Assembly (NCBI RefSeq): GCF_947500125.1
Contig: NZ_CANMRA010000027.1
Location: 1 to 54,435, forward strand
Origin: an uncultured Kocuria sp.
Lineage (GTDB): Bacteria > Actinomycetota > Actinomycetes > Actinomycetales > Micrococcaceae
Reading direction: 5' to 3'
Length of the DNA stretch: 54,435 nucleotides
Of the stretch, positions 34,056-42,977 are shown piece by piece. Every line of letters begins with the position of its first letter. Within the stretch, counting starts at the first letter, position 1. A program made the translations under genes and the position numbers. A model generated the notes under the pieces. The model was not told the origin of the DNA. It worked only from the letters and a program-made list of their open reading frames with translations, and made no database searches.

Positions 34056-34487
34056 TCAGCCCAGCTTGTCGATGTGCTCAGGGCAGAAAGCACCGACGGC
34101 CGCACCATGCATGGCGACCAGTTCGTTGAGGGTGTATTCGACACCAGCTGCAGTGAGAATAAAGTCATTGACGTCCGAGGTCTTCGCCCCGCCGTCGTAC
34201 AACTGGCAGAGTCCCTCGCCGACAGAGACCAGGTCGCCGTCTTCTGAGAACTGTAGTTCCGGGTATTCATCGCGCACGGAACCCAGGAAAACTTGTTCGA
34301 TCTGCTCGTCTCGTGAGAGCGCCGGTTCGGCCTTGGTGGTCTTTGGAGCAGGCTTGGTTGTCGAGGACTTCAGCGACGCTGTTGTTGCGGTTGGTGTCGG
34401 CGAGGCCTCGGTTGCTGGCTGCTCTTGCTCGGCGGCGCATCCGGAAAGGACGAGGACAGCCGCGACGGCGGCAAGAATAGCTCTCAT
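34056..34487 (-). CDS. DUF732-like secreted lipoprotein
   Basis: A 143-aa protein. The signal peptide ends in a lipobox (VLVLSGCAAE, Cys near residue 17). A Thr/Ser/Pro linker follows, then a small domain with SRDEQIEQVFLGSVRDEYPEL, GLCQLYDGGAKTSD and a C-terminal GAFCPEH. The paired cysteines and GLCxxxDxG pattern are those of DUF732, a family frequent in Actinobacteria and of unknown function. The ATG at 34487 is chosen because GGAG is 7 nt upstream; an ATG at 34517 would precede the signal peptide. Confidence 0.75.
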   Translation of the reverse strand: MRAILAAVAAVLVLSGCAAEQEQPATEASPTPTATTASLKSSTTKPAPKTTKAEPALSRDEQIEQVFLGSVRDEYPELQFSEDGDLVSVGEGLCQLYDGGAKTSDVNDFILTAAGVEYTLNELVAMHGAAVGAFCPEHIDKLG

Positions 34488-34661
34488 ATGGTTCTCCAGC
34501 GAGTGATGATGGCTCACATGCTACGACTGCGCACCGAGAGCGCGAGTGATTAGCCCACCGCTTACCAACCGGAAACAACGAACAATGAATCACGATGTGA
34601 TGCCTAGGATGGCCTTTAGCTCTCGGTAATTTAACGGGGCTTTGCTTCTTTCTTGCATTTG

Positions 34662-35579
34662 TTACTGCACGGCGACGAATACCTTGTCTCCGAGCATGCC
34701 TGGACTGACTGCAAGAACGCCTTGGTCAGCCGTGGCGGTCGGCACTTCAAAGGCGATATTTCCTGTTGCAGTGCCATCCGTGTAGAGCGTGCTCGTGGTA
34801 TCGATAGCCTCCGGTGCGACGACGGAGTTGTCGAAGCTGTTGACCGTCGTACTGTCTGTTGTCACGTACTCGACTGTGACGAAAACCGGCATCTGCCCAT
34901 CTGGGTCATCGCCCAAGTAGGTCGTGGAGTAATTCACGAGCATGTACTCCGACCCCTCGGCAGGCGGCTCGTTGAATTGATTGGCAGAGACAACTGCGTC
35001 CGTGGCAGCGAGGGTGACGGAATTGACTACGACGCGCCAATCGTCGGACTCGATGACCGAGCCAATCGGGTAGGGGTCCTCGCGCGTTCCTGCATCGGCA
35101 GCCGCGTCTTCCTCGGCGACGTCTTCTTCGGCTGCCTCGTCATCAGCAGCCGCGTCCTCAGACGGTTCGACGACTGTGGTGTTCCCGCTGCCGAGAGCTT
35201 CATCGAAAGAGGTCGTGACGACGGTCAAGAACACGACGACTCCGACAATCGTTCCCACGATCGAGAGGATCACAGCGGTGATGCCCATCCATTTGGACTT
35301 GTCCTTGAGGAACAGGGAAACGAGGCCCAGAACAAAGGCAATCGGCAGCAGGATCCAGCCGACGATGAGAGCACCGGGAATGCAGGCGAAAATGAAGCCG
35401 AGCACTGCTGTAATCAGCGCAATGAGCCCCACGACGTTCGACTGCTTTTTCGCCTTGGTCTGCTGAGGCGGAAGCGTCTGTGTTGACGACCCATGGCCAA
35501 AATGCGCGGGAAATGGTCGCTGTGGCTGGTGGGGCGGAACTTGTTGTGAGCCGTCCCCGGGGGGTCCTGGTGGTGTCAT
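34662..35579 (-). CDS. DUF4190/DUF4352-like membrane protein
   Basis: A 305-aa protein: a Pro/Gln-rich cytoplasmic N-terminus (1-45), two or three hydrophobic segments around 48-120 (VVGLIALITAVLGFIF, ILLPIAFVLGLVSLF, ITAVILSIVGTIVGVVV), an acidic Ala/Asp/Glu linker (about 140-170) and an extracellular beta domain of about 140 residues (MLVNYSTTYLG, FVTVEYVTTD, FEVPTA). This layout is typical of actinobacterial proteins with a DUF4352-like immunoglobulin-type domain. Its function is unknown. It runs in the same direction as the DUF732 gene, 174 bp away. Confidence 0.7.
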   Translation of the reverse strand: MTPPGPPGDGSQQVPPHQPQRPFPAHFGHGSSTQTLPPQQTKAKKQSNVVGLIALITAVLGFIFACIPGALIVGWILLPIAFVLGLVSLFLKDKSKWMGITAVILSIVGTIVGVVVFLTVVTTSFDEALGSGNTTVVEPSEDAAADDEAAEEDVAEEDAAADAGTREDPYPIGSVIESDDWRVVVNSVTLAATDAVVSANQFNEPPAEGSEYMLVNYSTTYLGDDPDGQMPVFVTVEYVTTDSTTVNSFDNSVVAPEAIDTTSTLYTDGTATGNIAFEVPTATADQGVLAVSPGMLGDKVFVAVQ

Positions 35580-36084
35580 TGCTCTATATTCGCAGATGCA
35601 AAAGCCCCCGCAGATTCAAGACACGAAGCCGCCGCAGTGCAAGACCTTTCCCGAGGTAACAATTGCGGAGCGCGGCTCCCCGGCAACCGCTGTCCGGGGC
35701 TCTTCCAGCCGCTGCCGTGCGACATCCGCGGGGCACTCGGATCTGGTAGCCCCTGGATGACGCTCAGCGCGGTAGCAAGCGCCCAAGAAGCAGCGAGATA
35801 TGGAACCGCGCCCATCGGGAGCGGTTCTTCTGTTTTCAGCCAGACCAGCGGTGATCACAATGACGATGAACAGCAAGGGGGTGCTGAAGTGCTGGTTGAC
35901 TGCAGGGACTGCGCCGCTGCGATGGGGCCCTCCTGTGGGCGAGGGGGTAACAGGCGATCAACCTAAATGTTGACATATCAACATAATGGAGGTTAGCTGG
36001 TGCGTGTTCTCGAAGATGGCACCAGGGTTGCGGGGCTGTGGATACGGTGAACATGTTCAATTCGCCGCACCAGGAGTACGCCCC
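35580..36084. other. Gap upstream of plasmid backbone operon
   Basis: About 500 bp without a convincing gene. Its right end carries an 18-bp dyad with a perfect TTGACA (35967-35984), the probable control region of the following genes. Confidence 0.45.
35967..35984. promoter_or_regulatory. Dyad operator overlapping a -35 box
   Basis: ATGTTGA, 4 nt, TCAACAT, a perfect dyad with 7-bp arms. It contains TTGACA at 35970-35975; a weak -10 (TTAGCT) lies 17 nt further at 35993-35998. A repressor bound here would block the promoter of the backbone genes. The repressor is not in view. Confidence 0.55.
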
Positions 36085-36171
36085 ATGGCCAGAGCGCGCA
36101 AGAAACAGCAAGTTGAGGGGCAGCTGAGCATTGATGCCTTTCTCTTCCCGGAACCCGAGGAGGTTCGTGAT
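36085..36171 (+). CDS. Short N-terminal reading frame, in frame with the methylase-helicase
   Basis: An ATG at 36085 with AGGAG 8 nt upstream starts MARARKKQQVEGQLSIDAFL and continues FPEPEEV. The first 28 codons look coding, but beyond the next gene's start the frame becomes a shadow of it and stays open right into the large methylase-helicase, so no stop ends it before 41652. Either a frameshift joins this start to the 36170 gene, or a very long fusion is made. The end given is where coding character stops. Confidence 0.45.
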
Positions 36172-36559
36172 GAACACGTACGGCAAGTTCGCGCAGGAAG
36201 CGTGGAAGACGACCGCGCCGGCGGAGTACGCCCTGATCCCGGACCCGGATCAGTGGTTCGAGGCGCTGGGGGAGGAGGCGGCGCAGCGGGTGGGCGAGCT
36301 GATGATGGAGCTGGCCGGCCCGGATCCGGTGGGGGAGACCTATCTGGAGAAGGTGGGGCGGTTGAACGCGTCGAAGATGCAGGCCGAGGAGATCGTGCGC
36401 GCGGAGATGCTGACTCCGGACCCGTCGGTGCAGCAGGAGCCGGAGGAGGACGAGGAGGAGTCCGGGGTGGCGCGGAGGCTACGGATCGTGCAGCAGCTGA
36501 ACCGGGAGGACCGGGAGTACTGGGAAGAGGTGGCCCGGCTGGACGCCGAACAGGCATAG
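36170..36559 (+). CDS. Acidic plasmid hypothetical protein (TnpV/DUF-like, unassigned)
   Basis: A 129-aa acidic protein starting MNTYGKFAQEAWKTTAPAEY. The ATG follows GAGGAGG by 6 nt. High G+C at third positions in this frame shows it is the true coding frame here. It contains many Glu/Asp residues (EEDEEES) and coiled helices near the C-terminus. I do not recognise a family. It lies just ahead of the methylase-helicase and may be its small partner. Confidence 0.7.
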   Translation: MNTYGKFAQEAWKTTAPAEYALIPDPDQWFEALGEEAAQRVGELMMELAGPDPVGETYLEKVGRLNASKMQAEEIVRAEMLTPDPSVQQEPEEDEEESGVARRLRIVQQLNREDREYWEEVARLDAEQA

Positions 36560-36579
36560 CCCCGGCTTCCTCAGAGTCC

Positions 36580-39500
36580 GTGGGCCCGGGGCGATTCGTC
36601 CCCCGCACCCAGGACGATCTGGCCCCGTCTGGGGCGCAAGCAAGGTTCCGAGCCAATCTGGCAGCGCTGCGGGTGCTGCGCACCCTGCAGGCCGAGGAGC
36701 GGGCCGCCACCGAGGTCGAACGCACCACCCTGGCCCGCTGGGGTTCCTGGGGTGCCAGTGGGGTCGCGGAGGTCTTCGACGAGTCCCGCAGCGAGTATGA
36801 GGCCGAGCGGGCCGAACTGCGCGAGCTGCTGGATGAGGCCGAGTACGCGGCCGCCCGGCGCACGGTGATCAATGCCCACTACACCGACCCGGCGATCGCC
36901 GCCGAGGTATGGGGCGCCCTGACCGGGCTGGGTTTTGAGGGCGGCCGGGTGCTGGAGCCCGGCTCCGGTGCCGGCACCTTTATCGGCCTGGCCCCGGAAG
37001 GAGCCCAGATGACCGGGGTGGAGTTGGATCCGGTGACCGCGGCCATCTCCCAGGCGATCTACCCGGACGCCACGATCCGTACCGAGTCCTTCGCCGACAC
37101 CCGGATGCCCGGTAGCACCTTCGACGCCGCGGTGGGCAACGTCCCCTTCTCGAAGAATTCCCTGCACGATCCCCGCCACAACGCGGCCGGGCACTCGATG
37201 CACAACCACTTCATCCTCAAGCCCCTGGCCCTGACCCGCCCCGGCGGGCTGGTCGGGGTGATTTCCTCGGCCTTCACCCTGGACGCGCAGAACCCCGCGG
37301 CCCGCCGGGAGATGGCCGAGACCGCCGACCTGCTCGGTGCGGTGCGCCTGCCCACCGGCGCCCACCGGCGGGCTGCCGGCACGGACGCGCTGACCGACGT
37401 GCTGATCTTCCGCCGCCGCCTGCCCGGGGAGGAGCCGCTGGATCAGTCCTGGGTGGAGATCGCTCCGGTGGAGCTGGATGGCCAGCAGGGGCGGATGAAC
37501 GCCTACTTCCTCGCCCATCCCGAGCGGGTGCTCGGTGAGCCGGTGATCGGCCACGGCATGTACGGCTCCGCCACGCTGACCGTGCGGTCCGATGACTTGG
37601 CGGTCACCGGGGCCCGGCTGCGCGAGCAGCTATCGGACATCACCGAACTGGCCCTGGCCGCCGGGCGGGGGATGGCCGAACGCACGGGCGAGCAGGACCT
37701 GGAGGTCGCGGCCCTGGTGCCGGCTGGTGAGCAGGAGCAGATTGGGCACATCGCCGACCGTGGGGAGGCGGGCTTCACTCAGGTCACCGTGGAGGGGGTG
37801 CACGCACCGCTGAGGGTTCCCCGCACCCAGGAGGGCGAGCTGCGGGCTCTGTTGGGTCTGCGGGATGCGGCCCGGGCGGTGTTGACCCTCGAGGCGGCCA
37901 ACGTCGAGGACACCCCGGAGCTCGACGCCATGAGGTCCCAGCTGGCGGCCCACTATGAGACGTACGCGGGGCGATATGGGCCGATCAACCGGTTCACTGA
38001 ACGCCGCACCGGCAAGTACGACGAGGCAGGGGCGGACATCCTGGCCCGGGTCACCCCGCCGGCGGTACGGCTACTGCGCAGGGACCCGTTCGGGCCGCTG
38101 GTGCTGGGCTTGGAGCACTTCGACGAGGGTGCGGGCACCGCGGTGGCGGCCGGTCTGCTCTCGGAGCGGCAGGTGCAACCGCGCCGTCCTGTGCTCGGGG
38201 TGGACACCCCGGATGAGGCCCTGGCCGTCACCCTGGACACGCTGGGCGCCGTGGACCTGCCCCATATCGCCCGGCTGCTGGGCACCGACGAGACCGGGGC
38301 ACGGGAATCCTTAGGGGAGCTGGTCTACGAGGTGCCCGGCGAGGACGGGATCTACGAGACCCGCGCGGAGTACCTGTCCGGGGATGTGCGCGAGAAGCTG
38401 GACACCGCCCGAGCCGCGACAGCCGCCGATGACCGGTTCCAGCCCAACGTCGCGGCACTGGAGGCGGTGCTGCCGGCCCCGCTGGGGGCCGATGAGATCG
38501 AAGCCCGGATCGGCGCCGTGTGGGTGTCTCCGGAGATCCACGAGCAGTTCTTGCGCCACATCATCAGGGACTCTGCTGCGCGGGTGGATCGGATCAGCGG
38601 GGCGAGTTGGGATGTGAAGGCCAGCCGCCATGTCTTCGCGGCCCGCAACGACTGGGGTACCGAGCGGATGGCGGCCGGAGACATCTTCAAGAAGCTGCTG
38701 GAGCAGCGCCGGGTGCAGGTCACCGACCCGGACCCCTCAGACCCGGAGGGCAACCGCCGGGTGGTCAACGCCACCGAGACCACCGCCGCCCAGGAGAAGG
38801 CGTCCCTGATGCAGGAGCGCTTCGGGGAGTGGGTGTGGGAGGACCCGGGAAGGGCGACCGGGCTGGTGGATGAGTACAACCGGCGGTTCAACTCCATCGT
38901 GCTACGCGACTACACGGTCGAGGGGGAACGGCTGTCCTTCCCCGGGCTGGTGAAGAACTTCACCCCCCGGCCCCACCAGCGGGCGGCAGTGGCGCGGATG
39001 CTCTCGGAGCCCTCGGTGGGGCTCTTCCACGAGGTCGGGGCGGGCAAGACGGCCGAGATGGTGATCGGTGCGATGGAGCTGCGCCGGTTGGGGATGGCGC
39101 GCAAACCGGTGATCGTGGTGCCCAACCACATGCTCGATCAGTTCTCCCGGGAGTGGTTGCAGCTCTACCCTCAGGCCCAGATCCTGGCGGCGTCCTCGGA
39201 GGATCTGGCCGGGGACAAGCGGCGGGTGTTCGTGGCCCGGGCGGCGGCAAGTGATTGGGACGGGATCATCATGACCCGCACCGCGTTCGAGCGCATCGAG
39301 CTCTCCGAGGAGTCCAAGGCCGCCTACGATCTCGCCGAGATGGGCCGCCAACTGGCCGAGCTGGAGGCCGCCAACGAACGGGCAGCGGCCAGCGGGGCGG
39401 ACACCATGTCGATCAAGCGCATGGAGGCCCGACTCCAGGCGAGGGAGGAGAAGCTCAAGGCCAAGTCCGACCGGGCGACGGATCCGGGGATCACCTTCGA

Positions 39501-41652
39501 GCAGACCGGCATCGACTACCTGTTGGTTGATGAGCTGCACGAGTACAAGAACCTCGACACCGCCTCCAACATCCAGGACGCGGCGATCGACGGGTCCAAG
39601 CGCGCCAGCGACCTGCACGCCAAGGTGGAGTACCTCCGATCCCAGCACGGGGACCGGGTGATCACCGGGGCGACGGCCACACCGATCGCCAACTCGGTCA
39701 CGGAGATGTACGTGATGCAGCGCTACCTCGGCCCGGAGCTGTTGGAGCGGGCGGGCATCCACGACTTCGACACCTGGGCGGCGACCTTCGGTCAGGTGGT
39801 GTCCGAGATGGAGCTCTCGGTGGCCGGCGGGGACAGCTTCAAGATGAAGGAGCGCTTCGCGAAGTTCCAGAACGTCCCGGAGCTGTTGAAGATGTTCCAC
39901 ACTTTCGCCGACGTGAAGACCGCCGAGGATCTGCAACTACCGACCCCGGATTTGGTGGTGCGGGAGGACGGGAAGCGGCTGCCGCGCATGGTGGCCGTGG
40001 AGGCCTCGGCACAGCTGCAGGACTACATCGGGGAGATCGGCCGCCGCGCCGAGGCGATCCAGGCCCGGTTGGTGCCTCCGACCGAGGACAACATGCTCAA
40101 GATCAGCTCCGACGGGCGCAAAGCCGCCTTGGACCTGCGCCTGGTCGACCCGGAGCTGGGCTCGGTTGTGGCGGAGACCAAGATCAGCGCCGCCGCGGAC
40201 CGGATGGCCCGCGTGTACGAGGACCACCGGAACGACGTGTTCACGGATCCCTCCACCGGGGAGGAGCACCCCACCCGCGGTGGCCTGCAGATCGTGTTCT
40301 GCGACCTGGGCACCCCATCGGAGTCCTGGAACGTCTACGAGGAACTGCGCGCCCAGCTGGCTGAGCGTGGGGTGCCGGCGGAGAAGATCCGGTTCATGCA
40401 CGAAGCCCGCAATGATGCGGAGAAGGGCCGGTTGTTCTCGGCCGCGCGCACGGGGGAGGTGGCGGTGCTGATCGGGTCCACGCAGAAGATGGGGGTGGGC
40501 ACGAACATTCAGGCGAGGGCGGTGCACCTGGTGGACCTGGACGCCCCGTGGCGCCCGGCCGATGTCGCCCAGCGCCACGGGCGGATCATCCGGCAGGGCA
40601 ATCAGAACCCGGAGGTCGCGATCTCGCAGGTGGTGACGAGGGGGTCCTTTGACACCTTCATGTGGCAGACCCTGGAGCGGAAGTCGAAGTTCATCGACCA
40701 GATCATGCGCGGCCGGTTGGACGTGCGCGAGATCGAAGACGTCGGGGACAACACGCTGTCCTTCGCCGAGGTGAAGGCGATCTCCAGCGGCAATCCGTTG
40801 ATCCTGGAGAAGTCGAAGGCCGATCAGGAGCTCGCCCGGTTGGAGCGGTTGAACCGGGCCTGGCACCGCAACCAGTCCTCGCTGGTGTTCCGCAAGGACG
40901 CCGCCCAGGTGCGCGCCGATGCACTCGAGCAGGAGATCCCCGTGCTCTGCGCAGCGGCGCAGCGGACCACCGATGAGGTGGGCGGTGAACGGTTCCGGAT
41001 GACCATCGACGGGGCCAGCTACGACAAGCGCGCCGACGCGGCGCAGGCGTGGCAACGGTGGGCTGGGGTGCACGCCACCTCGCGCCCGCCCCGGGGCGGG
41101 GAGAGCGACCTCGGGGTTGCCGGGCGCATCGGTGGCCACGACATCCGGGTCGTGCAGCGTCCAGGGAACCTGGCCGACCTCAGTGCGTCGCCGGTCGAGC
41201 TGCGCATCGATGACGCCCCCGGTATCGCCGTGGAAGTCACCCGCGCCACGTCATTGAACCCGAGCGTGGGGATGATCCAGCGGCTCGAGAACCAGGTGAT
41301 GAAGTTGCCCGAGGAAGTGACCAAACGCGAAGCCCGGCTGGTAGCCGCGCATCAGGAAGTCGAGGACGCCCGGGAGGCGTTGGACGTGCCCTTCAAGCAC
41401 CAGGACGCACTGGAAGCCGCCCGGTGGGAGGTCGAACGGATCGGGCGCGCGATGCGCGGGGAAGAGACGCCGCAGCCGACCCTGGACCCGGAGCTGGAGG
41501 CGTTGAAGAAGCGGATGCGCATCAACTTCCCCGATGCTTCCAGTGCGGGTCGCAGCAGTGCCGGGCGTGGTGGAAACGGTGCCGGGCGTCCGCTCGAGGT
41601 GGCGCGGCGGTACGACGAGCAGCGTCCCCGGCAGGGCGGTTTGGAGCTGTAA
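36580..41652 (+). CDS. Giant N6-adenine methylase-helicase (plasmid/phage type)
   Basis: About 1690 aa, starting at a GTG without a clear Shine-Dalgarno. The N-terminal third holds an adenine methyltransferase: SAM motif LEPGSGAG near 125-132, then GNVPFS near 186-191 in place of the usual NPPY. Then come about 600 uncharacterised residues and a superfamily-2 helicase: Walker A VGAGKT near 823, DELH near 984, TGATATP and a motif VI (DVAQRHGRIIRQG near 1330). The C-terminus is coiled-coil. This build is shared by DarB-like antirestriction proteins and large plasmid proteins that protect incoming DNA. Role here inferred: protects or remodels transferred DNA. A terminator follows its stop. Confidence 0.85.
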   Translation: MGPGRFVPRTQDDLAPSGAQARFRANLAALRVLRTLQAEERAATEVERTTLARWGSWGASGVAEVFDESRSEYEAERAELRELLDEAEYAAARRTVINAHYTDPAIAAEVWGALTGLGFEGGRVLEPGSGAGTFIGLAPEGAQMTGVELDPVTAAISQAIYPDATIRTESFADTRMPGSTFDAAVGNVPFSKNSLHDPRHNAAGHSMHNHFILKPLALTRPGGLVGVISSAFTLDAQNPAARREMAETADLLGAVRLPTGAHRRAAGTDALTDVLIFRRRLPGEEPLDQSWVEIAPVELDGQQGRMNAYFLAHPERVLGEPVIGHGMYGSATLTVRSDDLAVTGARLREQLSDITELALAAGRGMAERTGEQDLEVAALVPAGEQEQIGHIADRGEAGFTQVTVEGVHAPLRVPRTQEGELRALLGLRDAARAVLTLEAANVEDTPELDAMRSQLAAHYETYAGRYGPINRFTERRTGKYDEAGADILARVTPPAVRLLRRDPFGPLVLGLEHFDEGAGTAVAAGLLSERQVQPRRPVLGVDTPDEALAVTLDTLGAVDLPHIARLLGTDETGARESLGELVYEVPGEDGIYETRAEYLSGDVREKLDTARAATAADDRFQPNVAALEAVLPAPLGADEIEARIGAVWVSPEIHEQFLRHIIRDSAARVDRISGASWDVKASRHVFAARNDWGTERMAAGDIFKKLLEQRRVQVTDPDPSDPEGNRRVVNATETTAAQEKASLMQERFGEWVWEDPGRATGLVDEYNRRFNSIVLRDYTVEGERLSFPGLVKNFTPRPHQRAAVARMLSEPSVGLFHEVGAGKTAEMVIGAMELRRLGMARKPVIVVPNHMLDQFSREWLQLYPQAQILAASSEDLAGDKRRVFVARAAASDWDGIIMTRTAFERIELSEESKAAYDLAEMGRQLAELEAANERAAASGADTMSIKRMEARLQAREEKLKAKSDRATDPGITFEQTGIDYLLVDELHEYKNLDTASNIQDAAIDGSKRASDLHAKVEYLRSQHGDRVITGATATPIANSVTEMYVMQRYLGPELLERAGIHDFDTWAATFGQVVSEMELSVAGGDSFKMKERFAKFQNVPELLKMFHTFADVKTAEDLQLPTPDLVVREDGKRLPRMVAVEASAQLQDYIGEIGRRAEAIQARLVPPTEDNMLKISSDGRKAALDLRLVDPELGSVVAETKISAAADRMARVYEDHRNDVFTDPSTGEEHPTRGGLQIVFCDLGTPSESWNVYEELRAQLAERGVPAEKIRFMHEARNDAEKGRLFSAARTGEVAVLIGSTQKMGVGTNIQARAVHLVDLDAPWRPADVAQRHGRIIRQGNQNPEVAISQVVTRGSFDTFMWQTLERKSKFIDQIMRGRLDVREIEDVGDNTLSFAEVKAISSGNPLILEKSKADQELARLERLNRAWHRNQSSLVFRKDAAQVRADALEQEIPVLCAAAQRTTDEVGGERFRMTIDGASYDKRADAAQAWQRWAGVHATSRPPRGGESDLGVAGRIGGHDIRVVQRPGNLADLSASPVELRIDDAPGIAVEVTRATSLNPSVGMIQRLENQVMKLPEEVTKREARLVAAHQEVEDAREALDVPFKHQDALEAARWEVERIGRAMRGEETPQPTLDPELEALKKRMRINFPDASSAGRSSAGRGGNGAGRPLEVARRYDEQRPRQGGLEL

Positions 41653-41682
41653 ATACTCGCTCTGTTTGGTCTGTTCAGATGG

Positions 41683-41722
41683 ACGGTGCCCGTTCCCCAT
41701 TCGGGGAGCGGGCACCGTTGTT
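41683..41722 (+). terminator. Terminator after methylase-helicase
   Basis: A 16-bp stem, one G-T pair, between 41683-41698 and 41703-41718 with a 4-nt loop, followed by TGTTG. It ends the backbone operon. Confidence 0.8.
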
Positions 41723-41861
41723 GCGTGGTGACTACGTGTGCGGGAAGCCGTCCACAGTCGGCGGTTACGGAAGTGCCACGGTCGCGGGGGAGGTGACCTG
41801 CCGGCTGTGGGTGGGTGGTCGGATGGGGTCCCCGTGCCCATGTGGGCACGGGGCCAGGAGC

Positions 41862-42047
41862 TCAGCCGCGGTTGCCCACCTCGCGGTCCGCTCGAGTCTG
41901 GCGTGCTTCGCGCCAGATGACGAGTAGCGAGACCACCAGGATCAGGCCGGAGAACAATCCGATTCTCGAGCCTCGGGTCACCAAGATGATGGAGACGATC
42001 AGGAGCACGCCGTAGCTGGCTGTGAGAACCCAGCGACTGGCCGTCAC
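41862..42047 (-). CDS. Small two-helix membrane protein
   Basis: A 61-aa protein starting at GTG, with two hydrophobic segments (about 6-25 and 30-46: VLTASYGVLLIVSIILV and IGLFSGLILVVSLLVIW) and a charged tail (REARQTRADREV). Its GTG overlaps the stop of the next gene upstream as GTGA, so it is translationally coupled. Function unknown; perhaps a plasmid exclusion or membrane factor. Confidence 0.6.
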   Translation of the reverse strand: MTASRWVLTASYGVLLIVSIILVTRGSRIGLFSGLILVVSLLVIWREARQTRADREVGNRG

Positions 42048-42373
42048 TGCTCCGGCTCAGTGCCGCCGTCGTTCTGAGCGGACGAGGAGTGCGCGCCCGA
42101 GGTGGTCTGGGTGGTCTTCCGCCGGCGCTGCACCCGCTGCACCTTATCGGGTGCCGCCAGCCCGATCTTTTTCAGTTCGTCGGCGGTCCAGCCGCCGCTG
42201 TTCACGGCGGCCTGGAACGCGGCGGTGTCGTTCTTCTCTGCCTCCTTCAGCGCGTCTCGTGCCTCGTCGAGGGCGCCGCGTGCGGTGATCGCCCGGCGGA
42301 TGTAGTCCATCCGGTCGTTGAGCAGCCGCTGCGCGGCTTCTTCTGCTTGCTGGGGGTCGGTGAGCTTCGCCAT
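42044..42373 (-). CDS. Small helical hypothetical protein upstream of mob region
   Basis: A 109-aa protein: MAKLTDPQQAEEAAQRLLND, then a helical coiled middle (ARGALDEARDALKEAEKN), WTADELKKIGLAAP and a basic, Ser/Thr-rich tail. No known domain. It is divergent from mobC and overlaps the two-helix membrane gene downstream. Similar small helical proteins occur next to mob genes on actinobacterial plasmids. Confidence 0.65.
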   Translation of the reverse strand: MAKLTDPQQAEEAAQRLLNDRMDYIRRAITARGALDEARDALKEAEKNDTAAFQAAVNSGGWTADELKKIGLAAPDKVQRVQRRRKTTQTTSGAHSSSAQNDGGTEPEQ

Positions 42374-42587
42374 GCCCCCAGGTTAACGGACGCACACCGT
42401 TCGTTCCAGAGACCACGCCTGCTCAGCTGCCGCTTCGCACCCGTGGTGCCCCAGCGGAGCAAAGCTATGTTTTATGTGCCATAAAACGGGTGCACCGCTG
42501 GCCCTGCCGGTTTTGCGGTGGCACACTGGTCGTGTGGGGCCCACGGTGTGGGGGCGCTGCGCTGGGCCGGCAAGGAGAGGAGGTGCT
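42374..42587. other. Candidate oriT region
   Basis: Between the divergent small gene and mobC lies a 214-bp non-coding stretch. It contains the inverted repeat GTTTTAT/ATAAAAC (42469-42475 and 42481-42487, 5-nt loop) and a second pair TGCACCGC/GCGGTGGCA (42491-42498 and 42514-42522). Repeats directly upstream of mobC and the relaxase gene are the usual place of an oriT. No nic consensus was confirmed. Confidence 0.55.
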
Positions 42588-42977
42588 GTGGTGGAGCAGG
42601 AGAATCCGCGTCGGGTGTGGAAGTCGAGACGGAAGCGGATCGAGGGCAAGACCCAGTACGTCCGGGTGTCCATGTCCGAGGCCGAACGTGCTCAGTTGAT
42701 GGTGCTGGAGCAGCAGACCGGGCTTTCACCCTCGGCGCTGATGGTCGAGGCCGTGTTCGGTTCGGCGGATCCAGTGACGGTGCAGCTGCGGCGGAACCAG
42801 CTGGTCGAGTTGCTAGCGATGCGCCGGCTGATGGCCACGATCTCGAACAACGTGAACCAGATCGCCCGGCACGCCAACAGCACCGGTGAGGTGTTGCCGG
42901 AGGCGGTCGAGACGATGCGTGAGGCTCGGCGGTTCGGTGAGGAAGTGCTGGCGAAGCTCGAGGAGCTCGCGCCGTGA
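42588..42977 (+). CDS. mobC: MobC-like relaxosome accessory protein
   Basis: About 129 aa. The N-terminal part carries YVRVSMSEAERAQLMVLEQQ, a ribbon-helix-helix. The C-terminal part has the MobC signature LRRNQLVELLAMRRLMATISNNVNQIARHANSTG. MobC binds oriT and helps the relaxase open DNA. GTG at 42588 (or 42591) follows GAGAGGAGG by 5 to 8 nt. Its stop overlaps the relaxase GTG as GTGA, so both are made together. Upstream starts exist but would precede the ribosome-binding site. Confidence 0.85.
   Translation: MVEQENPRRVWKSRRKRIEGKTQYVRVSMSEAERAQLMVLEQQTGLSPSALMVEAVFGSADPVTVQLRRNQLVELLAMRRLMATISNNVNQIARHANSTGEVLPEAVETMREARRFGEEVLAKLEELAP

Noticed and set aside
34653-35486. Plus-strand frame opposite the DUF4352-like gene
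   Set aside because: Shadow with no start signal; the minus-strand protein has convincing membrane helices and domain order.
38902-41139. Long minus-strand frames opposite the methylase-helicase
   Set aside because: Shadows of a gene with clear helicase motifs in the other strand.
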